Positions 22,960 through 34,800 of a stretch of 64,000 nt of DNA are shown here, piece after piece. Source of the DNA: Vanilla planifolia. Taxonomy: Eukaryota; Streptophyta; Magnoliopsida; Asparagales; Orchidaceae. Positions within the stretch are counted from its first letter, which is position 1; each line of letters opens with the position of its first letter. Made by a program: the position numbers and the translations under genes. The stretch lies in the NCBI GenBank assembly GCA_023846275.1, contig JAIUJO010000497.1, forward strand, positions 477,501-541,500, read 5' to 3'. The notes below the pieces were generated by a model. That model was not told where the DNA came from. It ran no database searches and saw only the letters and a program-made list of their open reading frames with translations.

Positions 22960-24060
22960 GAGCTAAGAAGAGCAGAGCAGTCCTAGGTTATTCTATACTA
23001 AGCTAGGCTAGAGTAGAGTAGAGTTGTGTAGAGTAGAGCTTGGTTAGGCTATGCCAGGCTTTGGTAGTTTAGGATAGAGTAGAGTAGAGTATAATATAGT
23101 AGAGTAGAGTATAATATAGTAGAGTAGAGTAGAGCAAGATTTTGGAAGGCTAGGCTTGGTTAGGCTAGAATGGAGTAGAGTAGAGTAGTATAGAGTGGAA
23201 TAGAGTATAGTAGAGTAGAGTAAAGTAGAGTAAAGTAGAGTAGGGTGGATTATAGTAGAGTAGATTAGAGTAGAATAGAGTAAAGGAGAAGAGAAGAGAG
23301 GAGAGGTGAGGAGAGGAGAGGTGACTACAGTAGAGGAGAGAAGAGTAGAGCAAGTAGAGTATAGTGGAAAAAAGTAAAGTAGAGCATAGAAGAGCAAAGT
23401 AGAGGAGAGTAGAGTAGAGCAAAGCAAAGTTGAGTAAAGAAGAGCAAAGCAGAGCAGAGTAGAGCTGAGCAAAGTAGAATAGATCAGAGCAGAGTAGAGA
23501 ATAGCATAATAGAGTAGAATAGAGTACAATAGAGTCGAGAAAAGTAGAGCAAAGCAGAGTATAGCAGAGTAGAGCAGAGTAGAGTAAAGAAAAGCTAGGT
23601 TAAGCTAGGCTAAGCTAGGTTGGAGTGGAGTAGAGTAGAGTGTAGAAGAATAAAGCAGAGCTAAGTTAGGCTAGGCTAGAGTATAGTAGAGCAGAGTAGA
23701 GTAGAGTAGAGCAGAGCAGAGCAGAGAAGAGTAGAGCATTACTAGGTTAAGCTAAGCAAGGCTATGTTAGGTTAGGTTAGAGAAGAGTATAATATAGTAA
23801 AACAAAGTAATGTAGAGTAGAGCTAAGCTAAGTTAGGTTAGGCAAGGCTTTGTTAGAGTAGAGTAGAGTAAAGCATATCAGAGTAAAGTAGAGTAAAATA
23901 GAGTAAAGCAGAGTAGAGCAAGGTTAGGTTAGGCTTGGTTAGGCTAGGGAATGCTGGGTTAGGCTAGGTTAGGGTAGAATAGAGTATAGAAGAGTAGAGT
24001 AAAGTAAAGTAGAGTAGAGCAAGGTTAGGCTAGCCCTGGCTAAACAAGGCTAGAGTAGAC
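22960..24060. repeat. Long-range duplicate block A, copy 1, right of the LTR
   Basis: This continues the block A duplication beyond the LTR. Shared landmarks with the 27.9-28.85 kb region are CTAGGTTATTCTAT (22983 versus 27937, offset 4954), GCAAGATTT with AAGGCTA (23134 versus 27979, offset 4845), the homopurine tract (23282 versus 28167, offset 4885), AGCATAT (23872 versus 28773, offset 4901) and CTAGAGTAGAC (24050 versus 28840, offset 4790). The longest minus-strand pseudo-frame of the window (23044-23529) lies here because this stretch is long and GTAGA-rich. Confidence 0.78.
23282..23333 (+). repeat. Purine-rich GGAGA patch in block A copy 1
   Basis: Two purine runs (25 and 14 nt) are separated by single T bases. 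The patch is conserved in position with the one at 28167-28230, so it predates the block A duplication. Confidence 0.85.
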
Positions 24061-25265
24061 TAGATTAGAGTAGAGTAGAGTGGAGTTGAGTAGAACAAAG
24101 AATAGCAAAGCCGAATAACATAAGGTAGAGCAAGATAGAGTAAAGTAGAGCAGAGCAGAGCAGAGCAAAGCTGAGTAGAGTAGAGTATAGTAGAGTAGAG
24201 CAGAGTAGAGTAGAGCTTAGTTAGGCTTGACTATGCTAGGCTTGGCTAAGCTTGACTAGGCTAGAGTAAAGTAGAGTATAATAGAGTGGAGTAGAGTAGA
24301 GTTGAGTAGAGTATAGTTGAGTGGAGTAGAGTAGAGTAGAGTAGAGCAAAGCAGAGTATAACAGAGTAGAGTATAGCAGAGTAGAGTAGAGAAGGGTAAA
24401 GCATCGTAGAGTAGAGTAGAGCAAAGTAGAGTAGAGTAGAGTACAACAGAGTTCAAAAAATCAGATTAGATCAGAGCTGAGCAGAGCTAAGTTGAGGTTA
24501 ATAGAGTAGAGTAGAGTGGAGTAGAGCTGAGCTATGTTTGGTTAGGCTAGGCTAGGCTAGGTTAAACTAGAGTAATAGAGTAGAGCTAAGTTAGGCTTGG
24601 ATAGGCTTGGCTTGGTGAGGCTAGTCTAGAGTAAAGTAAAATCGAGTAGAATAATGTAAAGTAGAGTAGAGTAAAGTATAGTAACGTGGAGTAGAGTAGA
24701 ATAAAGCAGAGTATAATAGATCAGAATAGAGCAGAGTAAAGCATAGTAGTGCAGAGCAGAGTAGAGAAGAGTAGAGTAGAGTAGAAGGGAGCAGAGTAGA
24801 GAACAGACAAGTAGAGTAGAGCAAAGTAATGTTGGGCAAAGGAGAGCAGAGCTATGTTAGGCTTGGTTTGGCTAGACTATGCTAGGGTAGAGTTGAGTTG
24901 AGTAGAGTAAAGTATAGTAGAGTAGAGTAGAGTTAGGTTAGGCTAGGCTAGAGTAGAGTAGAGTAGATTATGGTAGAGTAGTGTAGAGTAAAGTTTATGA
25001 GAGCTAGGATAGCCTAGGGTAGGCTAAGCTATAATAGATTAGAGTAAGGTAGATTAGAGCATAGCTAGTTTAAGCTAGGCTAAGCTAGGTCGAGTAGAGT
25101 TGAGTTGAGTAGAGTAGAGCAGAGCAAAGTTGAGCAAAGCATAGTGGAGTAGATCAGAGTAGAGTAAAGAAGAGTAGAGTGGAGAAGAGTATAGTGAGGT
25201 TAGGCTAGGCTAGGCAAGAGTAGAGTAGGGTGGAGTAGAGCTAAGTTAGGCTAGGCTATGTTAGT

Positions 25266-25315
25266 GTAGAGTAGAGTAGAGTAGAGTAGAGTAGAGTAGA
25301 GTAGAGTAGAGTAGA
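25266..25315. repeat. Longest perfect GTAGA run noticed (10 copies)
   Basis: Ten uninterrupted GTAGA monomers, 50 bp, occur in an otherwise variant-rich array. Other perfect runs seen are eight copies at 5043-5082 and eight at 60444-60483. Perfect runs this long are candidates for recent slippage and for length variation between individuals. Confidence 0.85.
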
Positions 25316-25352
25316 GTTGAGTAGAGTAAAGTAGAGTTGAGTAGAGTAGAGT

Positions 25353-25385
25353 AGAGGAGAGGAGAGGAATAGAGAGGAGAGGAGA
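25353..25385 (+). repeat. Purine-rich GGAGA patch
   Basis: Runs of 17 and 15 purines are separated by one T, just downstream of the ten-copy perfect GTAGA run. Confidence 0.8.
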
Positions 25386-25674
25386 CCATATTAGAGTAGT
25401 AAAGAGCATAATAGAGTATAGTAGAGTAGAGCTTGGTTAGGGTATCCTAGGCTAGGCTAAGCATGAGTAGAGTAGAGTAGTGTAGAGTGGAGTAGATTGA
25501 GCTAAGTTAGGTTTGCCTAAGCTAGACAAGGCTAAACTAGAGTAATTGAGTAGAATATAGTAGAGTAGAGCTATGTTAGGCCTAGCTAGGTTATGGTTGG
25601 CTAGGCTAGGCTAGAGTAGAGTAGAGTAGGTAGAGTAGTATAAAGTACAGCAAAGTAGTGCAGAGTAGAGTAGA

Positions 25675-25705
25675 GCACAACACAGCACTGCACAACACAA
25701 CACAA
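25675..25705. repeat. Patch of GCACA/ACACA variant monomers
   Basis: Six consecutive 5-bp units of the form NCACA or GCACT replace the usual NTAGR motif while keeping the 5-bp phase. This is the most deviant homogenised monomer patch seen in the array. It is bounded on both sides by ordinary GTAGA monomers. Confidence 0.85.
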
Positions 25706-26947
25706 TAGAGCTAGGTTAGGCTAGGCTTGGCTAGTCTAGGCTAGAGTAGAGTGGAGTAGAGTAAAGCGGGGTATGGTAGACTAGAGTAGAGCTAAGTTAG
25801 GCTAGGCTAGACAAGGTTTGATTAGAGTAGACTAGAGTATAGTATAGTATAGGAGAGTAGGGTAGAGTATAGTAGTGTAGAGTAAAGTAGAGTAGAGCTA
25901 GGTTTGGATGTGCTAAGCTTGGCTAGGCTAGGTTAGGTTAGGGTAGGCTAAGCTAGGCTAGAGTAGAGTAAAGTGGAGTAGAGTAGACTAGAGTATAACA
26001 GAGTAAAGTAGAGCAAAGTTAGGATAGGCTCGTTAGAGTTGAGTAGATTAGAGAGAAGCAGAGTAGAGTTGAGGAGAGTAGAGAAAAGCAAAGCAGAGCA
26101 TAGTAGAGTAGAACAGAGTCGAGCTATGTTAGGCAAGGCTAGGCTAGGCTAGATTAGGCTAGGCAAGGCAAGGCTTGATCGGGTTAGAGTAAAGTAGAGT
26201 AGAGTAGAGTATAGTATAGCTGAGTAGAGTAGATTAGAGTAGAGCTAGGTTAGGTTAGGCAAAGGTAGGCTAGGCAAGCTATGGTTGGCTAGGCTAGGCT
26301 ACGCTAAAGTAGAGTATAATAGAGTAGAGTAGAGTAGAGTAGAGCAGAGCATAGCAGAGAAGAGTAAAGCAAAGCTGAGTAGAGTATAGAATAGTACAGT
26401 AAGGCATAGCATAGTAGAGCAAAGTAAAGCAACTGAAGAAAGGAAAGGATATTTCAGAGTAGAGTAAAGCTTGGTTAGGCTATATTCGAGAAGAGTAGAG
26501 TAAAGTAGAGTATAGTAGTGTAGAGTAGAGCAGAGTAGAGTAGAGTAGTGTAGAGTAGAGTAGAGCAGAGCAAAGTAAAGCTAAGATAGGCTAGGGTTGG
26601 CCAAGCTAGAGTAGAGTAGAGTATAGTTAAGTTAGGCTAGGATAGGATAGGGTAGGCTAGCCTAAGCTAGGCTAAAAAAGATTAAAATAAAGTACAGTAG
26701 AGTAGAGTAGAGCTAGATTAGGGTAGGCTAAGCAAGGATAGAGTGGAGTAGAGTAGAATTAGGTTAGGCTAGGGTAGGTTAGGCTAAAGTAGAGTAGAGT
26801 AGAGTAGCATAAGGAAGAGTATAGTAAAGCAGAGCTTGGTTAAGTTAGGATAGTGTAAGGTTGGCTAGGCTATAGTAGAGTAGCTTAGAGTAGAGTAGTG
26901 TAGAGTAGAGTAGAGTAGAATAGAGAAGAGCAAAGTAGAGTAGAGCA

Positions 26948-26957
26948 AGGAATTCCT
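26948..26957. other. AGGAATTCCT palindrome
   Basis: This perfect 10-bp palindrome with an EcoRI site is unusual inside the array. It lies just left of the GCATTATGGAG landmark in block A copy 2 and has no counterpart in copy 1, so it probably arose by local mutation. Confidence 0.6.
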
Positions 26958-27055
26958 AAGTAGAGCAAAGCAAAGCATTATGGAGTTGGGTTTGTTTAAG
27001 TTATGCTAGGTTATACTAAGTTAGAGTAAAGTAGAGTAGACTATAGTAGAGTAGA

Positions 27056-27090
27056 GTATAGTATAGTATAGTATAGTATATCATAGTATA
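27056..27090. repeat. GTATA variant patch, seven monomers
   Basis: Five perfect GTATA units are followed by TCATA and one more GTATA. This AT-rich patch is absent from the equivalent place in the older duplicate copy near 20.1 kb, so it expanded after that duplication. Confidence 0.85.
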
Positions 27091-27924
27091 GTAGAGTAGA
27101 GTAGAGCAAGGTTAGGCTAGGCTAGGTTAGGATAAGCAAGACTTGGATAGGTTAGGCTAGCTAGAGTAAAGTAAAGTAGAGCAAGGTTAGGCTAAGGTAG
27201 AGTAGATTAGAGTAGAGCAGAGCAGAGTATAACAGAATAGAGCATAGTAGAGAAGAGCAAAGCAGAGTAGAGTAGAAAAGAGTAGAGTGGAGCTGAATAA
27301 AGTTAAGTTAGGATAGGCTAGGCTAGGCTTGGTAAGAGTAAAGTAAAGCGAATAGAGTATAACAAAGTAGAGTATTATGGTGTAGAGTAGAGCTAGGTTG
27401 GGCTAGGGTAAGCTAGGCTAGGCGAAGCTATGTTATGCTTGGCTAAGCTAAGTTAGAGTAGAGTAGAGTAGGGCTAGGTTAGGCAAGGCTAAGCAAGGCT
27501 TGGCTAGAGTATAGAGTAGAGTAGTACAGAGCAAAGTAGAGCAGAGTAGAGTAGGGTAGAGCAGAAAAGAGCAAAGCAAAGTAGAGTAGAACAGAGCTTA
27601 GTGTAGTTGAGTAAAGTAGAGTAGAGCCTAGATAGGCTAGGCTAAGCCGGATAATAGTAGAGTAGAGTAGAGTAAAGTATAGTAGAGTAGAGTAGAGTAG
27701 AGTACAATAGAGCTAAGTTAGTCTTGGCTAGGTTAGGCTAAGCTAGTGTAGGTGAGGGTAGGCTAGAGTAGAGTAGAGTAGAGTAGAGCTGAGCAAAGTA
27801 GAATAGAGTAGAGTATAGCAGAGGAAAACATAGAAGAGCAGAGCAAAGTAGAAGAGCAGTAAAGATCAATGTAGAGCAGAGTAGAGTAGAGCAGAGCAGT
27901 GCAAACCAGAGTGAAGTAGAGTTT

Positions 27925-28850
27925 AGCTAAGTAGAGCTAGGTTATTCTATGATAGGCTATGCTATAGAGTAGAGTAAAGCAAGATTTGGTAAGGCTATGC
28001 TTGGTTAGGCGAGAGTAGAGTAAAGTAGAGTTGAGTAGAGTAGAGTATAATAGAGTAGAGTAGAGTAGGGTCGAGTAGAATAGAGTGGAGTAGAGTAGAG
28101 TTGAGAAGAGTAAAGTAGAGTAGTGTACAGTAAAGCAGAGTAAGGTGGAGTTAAGTAGAGTAGAGTAAAGGAGAGGAGAGGAGAAGAGTGGAGAGGAGAG
28201 GAGAGGAGAGGTGAGGAGAGGTGAGAAGAGTATAAGAAAGTAGAATAGAGCTGAGCAGAGTATAACAAAGTAGAATAGAGTACAGAAGAGCAAAGCATAA
28301 TAGAGTAGACTAAAGCAAAGCAAAGTAGAGTAAAGAAGAGCAAAGTATAGCAAAGCAGAGAGGTGCAACGCAAAATAGACAAGAGTAGAGTAGAGAAAAG
28401 CATAATAGAGCAGAAGAGAGTAGAGAAGAGTAGAGAAAAGTATAGCAAAGCAGAGTAGAGTAGAGTAAAGTAGGGTAGACTAAAGTAAAATTAGGTTGGG
28501 CAAGGCTAGGTTATGCCAACCTAGGCTAGAGTAGAGTAGAGTAGAGTAGAGTCAAGCAGAGTAGAGCAAAGCTATTTTAGGCTTGGCTAGGCTAAAGTAT
28601 AGTAGAGCTGAGTAGAGTAGAGCAGAGAAGTTCAGAGAAGAGCAGAGAAGGGTAATGCAGAGCATAAGTAGGTTAGGCTAGGCTATTGAAGAGTAGAATA
28701 GAGTATAATAGAGTAGAGTAGAGCGAGGTTAGGTTAGGTTAGGTTAAGTTAGAGTAAAGTAAAGTAGAGTAGAGCATATTAGAGTAGAGTAAAGTAATGT
28801 AAAGTATAAAAGAGTAAGGTTAGGCAAGGCTAAAGACGGCTAGAGCAGAC
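27925..28850. repeat. Long-range duplicate block A, copy 2, right part
   Basis: This is the partner of 22960-24060 with the same ordered landmarks, including the GGAGA-rich homopurine tract. Its two overlapping minus-strand LYSTL frames (27937-28368 and 28005-28448) are in the equivalent place to the one at 23044-23529. That explains the similar lengths without invoking a gene. Confidence 0.78.
28167..28230 (+). repeat. Purine-rich GGAGA patch in block A copy 2
   Basis: This 64-bp patch contains only three T bases and is made mostly of GGAGA units, with two 22-nt pure purine runs. It is the expanded counterpart of 23282-23333. Confidence 0.85.
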
Positions 28851-31800
28851 TAGTGTAGAGTAGATTAGAGCAGAGTGGATAGAGCAGAGCAAAGTAGAGT
28901 AGGGTAGAGTAGAGCAGAGTAGAGAAAGGTAGAGTAAAGCAGAGTAGAGTAGAGCATAGCAAAGTAGAGTAGAGTATAGTAGGGTAAAAAAATCATAATA
29001 GAGTAGGATAGTGTAAAGTAGAGTAGAGTAGAGCTAGGTTAGGTTAGGCCAGGCTTGGCTAGGCTACAATAGAGTATAGTAGGGTAGAGTAGAGTAGAGT
29101 AGAGTAGCACAAAGCAGCATAGAGTAGTGCAGAGTAGAGCAGAGTAGAGTAGAGCATAGTAGAGCATCGTAGGGTAGAGTAGAGAAAAGCAGAGCAAAGT
29201 AAAATGCAATAGAGCTGAGAAAATTAGAGTAGAGTAGAGCTAACCTGAGCTGAGTTAAGCTGAGTAGAGTAGAGCTAGGTTAGGCATGGCTAGGCTCTTT
29301 TAGGCTAGAGTAAAGCAGAGTCAAGTAGAGTAGAGTAGTGTAGAGCTAGGTTTAGGTAGACCAGGCTAGGCTAGAGTAGAGTAGAGTAGAATAGAGTAGA
29401 GTAGAGTAGAGTAAAGTATAGTAGAGTAGAGCTTGGTTAGGTTAGGCTATGCTGGACTAGGCTACGCTAAGGTAAGTTAGCCTAGGCTAGGGTAGAGAAG
29501 AGTAGAGTAGAGTAGAGTAGAGAAGAGTAGTGCTAGGTTAGGCTAGGCAAAGCTAGGCTAAAGTAGAGTAGAGTGGAGTAGAGTAGACTAGAGCAAAGCA
29601 GAACAGAGTAGAGTAGATGCAAGCAGAGCAAAGCAGAGTAAAAAAAAGTATAGCAGAGTAGAGTAGAGATAGGTTATGTTAGGCTAAGCTAGGCTAGAGT
29701 AGAGTAGAGTAGGGTAGAGTAGAGTAGAGTAGAGTAGGGTAGAGTAGAGTATAGTAGAAAATAGCAAGGTTAGGTTAGGCTAGTTTAGGCTATGCTAGGC
29801 TATATTAGAGTAGAGTAGAGAATAGCTAGGTTAGGACAGGCTAGGATAGAGTACAATAGAGTATAGAAGAGTGGAGTAGATTAGCATTAAGTAGAGTAGA
29901 GTAGTATAGAGCATAGCTGAGCTGAGTTAGGTTAGGCTAAGCTAGGCTAGGCTAGGTAAGGCTAGGTTAGGCTAGGCTAGGCTAAGCTAGGCTTGAGTAG
30001 AGTAGAGTAGAGTAGAGCTAGGTTACGCAAAGGCTAGGCTAGGCTAAGTTAGAGTAAAGTAGACTAGAGTAAAGTAAAGTAGAGTAGAGTAGAGTTGAGT
30101 AGATTTAGGCTAGGTAAGGCTAGGCTAGAATAGAGTTGAGTAGAGTAGAGTGGAGCTTGGTTAGGCTAGGCTAGGCTAGATTAGAGTGCAGTAGAGTACA
30201 GAGGAGTAGAGCAAAACAATGTAAAGAATAATTAAGTAGAGCAAAGTAGAACAGATAAGAGTAGAGCAGAGTATAGTAGAGCTGACAAGAGCAGAGCATA
30301 ATAGAGCTACATTCGACTAAGCTAGGCTAGGTTAGAGTAGAGTAGAGTAGAGTAATGTAGAGTGGAGTAGAGTATACAATAGTAGAGTAGAGCTTCGTAA
30401 AGCTTGGCTAGGCTTGGCTAGGATAGGCTAGGCTAGGTTAGGCTAGGATCGAGTAGAGTAGAGTTGAGTAGAGTAGACTAGAGTTGAGTACAGCAAGGTT
30501 AGGTTAGGCTTTACAAAAGTAGAGTAAAGTAGAGCAGAGCATAGTAGAGAAATGTAGAGTAAATCAAAGTAGAGTAGAATAGACCAACATAGAGCAAAGT
30601 AGAGTAGAGTAGAGTAGAGCATAGTAGAGTAGAGTTAGGTTTTTCTAAGTTAAGTTAGGCTAGGTTAGGCTAGGCTAGTGTAGGCTAGGCTGGAGTCGAG
30701 TGGAGCAGAGTAGGTTACAACAGAGTAGATCAAGGTTAGGTTAGGCTAGGCTAGGCTAGGTTAGGCAAGAGTAGAGTAGAGTAGATTAGAGTAGAGTAGA
30801 GCAGAGAAAAGCAGAGCAGGGTAGAGCAGAGGAGATTAGAGTAGAGAAGAGCGACGTAGAGCAGAGCAGAGTAGAGCAAAGTAGAGCAGAGTAGAGTAGA
30901 GTAGTGCAGAGCTCAGTTTTGCTAGGCAATGTTAGAGTAAAGTAGAGCAGAATAGAGTAGAGTGTAGTCGAGTAGTGTAAAGCAGAGCTTGGTTTGGCTA
31001 GTCTAGACTATAGTAGGCTAGACTAGGTAAGAGAAGAATAGAGTAGAGTAGAGTAGATTAAAATAGAGTAGAGTAGGGCAGAGTAAAGTGGAGCAGGACA
31101 GAGAAAAGAAGAGTAGAGTAGAAAAGAGCAGAGTAGAGTAGAGCAGAGTAGAGTAGAGTGGAGCAGAGTAGAACATAGTAGAGGAGAGCAGAGTAGATAA
31201 GAGTAGAGCAAGGTAGGGTAGAGCTAGGATAAGCTAGGCTAGGATAGAGTAGAGTAGAGTTGACATAAGTTAGGTTAGGTTAGGCTAGGTTAGAGTAGAT
31301 TAGAGTAGAGTGGAGTAAAGGAGAGTAGGGTCAAGTAGAGCTAGGTTAGGTTCGGTTAGGATAGGCTAGGTTAGGTTTTGCTAGGCTAAGCTAGAGTAGA
31401 GTAGAGTAGAGTAAAGTAGAGTAAAGCTAGGTTAGGCTTGGCTAGGCTAGAGTGTAATGCAGTAGAGCAGAGTAGAGAAGAGTATAGTAGATCATAATAG
31501 TGCACAACAGAGTAGAATAGAGCAAAGCAGAGTAGAGCTAGGTTAGGCTAGGCTAGGGTAGGCTAGAGTAGGTAGAGAAGTGTAGAGCAAAGATAGGCTA
31601 GGCTAGGCTAAGTTAGGGTAGAGTGGAGTAGAGTAGAGTATAATATCATAGAGTGTAATAGAGTAGAGTAAGCAGTGTATAGTTAGGTGAGGCTAGGCTA
31701 AAGTAGAGAGAGTAACGTAAAGCATAGTTTTGTTTGTCTAGGTTTGTCTAGGTTTGGCTAGGCTAGAGTAGTGTAGAGTAGCGTAGAGTAAAGCAGAGTA

Positions 31801-34800
31801 GAACAAAGTAGAGTAGAGAAGAGCCAAGTAGAGTTGAGTTGAGCATAGCAGAGTAGAGTAGAGAAAAATAAAGCAAAAAAGTGTAGAGTAGAGCAGAGCA
31901 AAGCATAGCATATTAGAGCTAAGTTAGGCTATGCTATACTAGACTAGGCCACGCAATGCTAGTTTAGAGTAGTGTAGTGTACAGTAGAATTTAGTAGAGT
32001 AGAGTAGAGTAGAGTAGAGTATAATAGAATAGAGTAGAGTTGAGTAGAGCTAGGTCAACAAAGGCTAGGTATGGCTATACTAGGGTTGGCTAGAGAAGAG
32101 TAAAGTAGATTAGCATAGAGCAGGGTTAGGCGAGGCTAGGCTTAGCTAGGCTAAAGTTTGGTAGAGTGTAGTACAGGAGAGTAGAGTAAACCAAAGCAAA
32201 GCAGAGCTGAGCAAAGCAAAGAAGAGCAAAGCAAAGCAGAGAAGAGCAGAGCTAGGTTAGGCTAGGGTAGAGTAGTGTAGAGTAGAGTAGAGTAGAGTAT
32301 AGTAGAGTGGAGTAGAATGGAGTTGAGGAGAGTACAGTAGAGCAGAGTAAAGTGGACCAGAGTAGAGTAGAATAGAGTAGAGAAAAGAAGAGCAGAGTAG
32401 AGTAGTACAGAGTAGAGTAGAATAGAACAGAGTAAGACAGAGCAAAGCAAGGTTAGGCTAAGCTAGGCTATGTTTGGTTATGTTAGGCTAGGCTAACCTA
32501 GATTAGAGTAAAGTAAAGTAGAGTATAATGAGGTTAGGATATGTTAGAGTACAAATTAGTAGAGTAGAGTAGAGTAGAGCTTTGTTTTGCTAGGCTTGGC
32601 TAGGGGAGGCTATGCTAGGCTAATATAGAGTATAGTAAAGTAGAGTAGAGTAGAGCTATGTTAGGCAAGGCTAGGCTAGAGTACAGTAGAGCAGGTTAGA
32701 GTTGAGTAGAGCAGAATAAAACAGAGCAGAGTAGAGCAATGAATAGCAAAGCTGAGTAAAGTTAGTTTAGGCTAAGCTAGGCTGGGTTAGAGTAGAGTAA
32801 AGTGGAGTGGAGTATAGCAGAGTTGAGTAGAGTAGAGTAGAACAAGGTTAGGTTAGGCTACGCTAGGGTTGGCGAGGTTAGGCTAGAGTAGAGGAGAGCA
32901 GAGTAGAGTATAATGGAGTAGATTGGAGCTTGTTTAGGTTAGTCTAGTTTAGGCTAGGCTAGGCTTAGTTAGGCTAGGATAGGATAGGTTGCATTAGGCT
33001 TTACTAAAGTAGAATAGAGCAGAGTAGAACTGAGTAGAGCATAGCAAAGAAGAGTAGAGTAGAGCAGAGCATAGAGCAGAGCTAGGTAAGGTTAGGCAAG
33101 GCCAGTATAGAGTTGAGTTGAGTAGAGCTAAGTTAGGCTAGGCTAGGTTAGAGCTGAGTAGAATAGAGTAGAGTAAGTAGAGTAGAGGAGAGTAGAGTAG
33201 AGCATAGTAGAGTAGAGTAGAGTAGAGCAAGGTTAGGTTAGGCTAGGCTAGGCAAGGCATGGCTAGGTTAGGCAAGTCTTGGCTAGGCTAGGCTAGAGTA
33301 GAGTCGATTAAAGTAGAGCTAAGTTAGGTTAGGCTAGGCCAGAGTATAATAGGGTAGAGTAGAGTAGAGTAGAGTAGAGTAGAGTAGATAAGAGCATAGT
33401 AAAGTAGAGTAGAGCATAGCAGATCATAGAAGGGTGGAGTAGAGTAGAGTATAGTATATTAGAGTAGAGTAGAGCTAGGTTAGGCTAGGCTAGGATAGGC
33501 TAGGCTAGGCTAGGTTAGAGTAGAGTAATGTCGAGTAGAGAGAGTAGAGTAGAGTAGAGAAGAGGAGAGCTAGGTTAGGCAAGGTTTGGCTAGATTATAG
33601 TAGAGCATAGTAGAGTAGAGCAAAGAGTAGCAGAGCAGAGCAGAGTAGAGCAGAGCTGAGTTGTGCTAGGTTAGGTTAAGCGGGGCTAGGCTCAACTAGG
33701 CAAGGCTAGAGTAAAGTGGAGTATAATAGAGTTGAGTAGGGTTGAGTAAAGCAGAGTAGAGCAAGGTTTGGTTTGGATAGGAAAAGTTAGAGTAGAGTAT
33801 TATAGATTAGAGTATAGTAAAGTAGATTAGAGTTGTGTAGAGTAAAGTGGAATATAGCAAGGTTAGGCTAGGCTAGGCTAGAGTATAGTAATGTAAGGTA
33901 GAGTAGAGTAGAGTAGAGTTGAGTAGAGCTAATTAGACTAAGCTAGGCTAAATTAAGCTCGAGTAGAGTAGAGTCGAAAAGAGCAGAGCAGTACATAGTA
34001 GAGCTGAGTAGAGTATAGTAGAGTAGAGTAGAGTGGAGCAGTGCATAGCAGAGTAGTGCAAAGAAGAGCCAATTAGGCGAGGCTTGGATAGGCTAGAGTG
34101 GGGTAAAGTAGAGTAATGCAAGGTTAGGCTAAGCAAAGCTAGGCTAGGCTAGGCTATGTTAGAGTGGCTAGGCTAGGGTAAAGTTGAGTAGAGTAGAACA
34201 GAGTCGAGTAGAGTAGGGCAGAGCAGAGTAGAGAAGAGTAGAGTAGAGTAGAAAAGAGTAGAGTAGAGTATAATAGAGCTGAGCTGAGTGGAGCTAGGTT
34301 AGGCTATGCATGGCTAAGCTAGGCTACTCTAGGCTAAGTTAGGCTAGGTTAGACTTGAGTAGAGTAGAGTAGAGAAGAGTAGAGTAGAGTAGAGTAGAGC
34401 AGAGTAGAGTAAAGTAGAGTAGAATAGAGTGAAGCATAGCAGAGCAGAGTAGAGCAGAGTAGAGCACAGTAGAACAGAGTAGAGCATAGTCGAGCAGATC
34501 AGTGCAGAGTAGAGCAGAGCAGAGCAAAGCAAAGTAGAGTATTGCAAAACAAAGTAGAGCTAGGTTAGGTTATATTAGGCTAGCCTATGCAATGTTAGAG
34601 AAGAATAGAGTAGAGTACAATAGAATAGAGTAGAGTATAGTAGAGTAAAGTAGAGTAAAGTAGAGTAGAGTAGAATAGAGTGAAGTAGAGTAGAGTAGAG
34701 TAGAGTAGAATAAAGTAGAGTAGAGTATAGTAGAGTAGAGTAGGATAGAGTACAGTTGAGTAGAGTAAAGCAGAGTTGTGTAGAGTATAGTAGAGTAGAG

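Larger units (their letters stand above)
26806..27770. repeat. Long-range duplicate block A, copy 2, left part
   Basis: This is the partner of 19803-20820 with the landmarks in the same order: GAAGAGTATAGTAAA (26816), GCATTATGGAG (26975), GAATAAA-GTTAAG, GCGAA, GGTTGGGCTAGG, GTAGGGCTA and GAGCCTAG (27624). It differs locally by a homogenised GTATA patch at 27056-27090. No LTR is present between this part and the right part of the copy. Confidence 0.8.

Noticed and set aside
23044-23529. 161-aa minus-strand open frame, and the many similar 60-147 aa minus-strand frames across the window
   Set aside because: All translate to degenerate LYSTL repeats because CTCTA read in any frame has no stop. 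They begin and end wherever the satellite domains change, have no domain, and overlap each other in several frames. They are artefacts of the 5-bp period.
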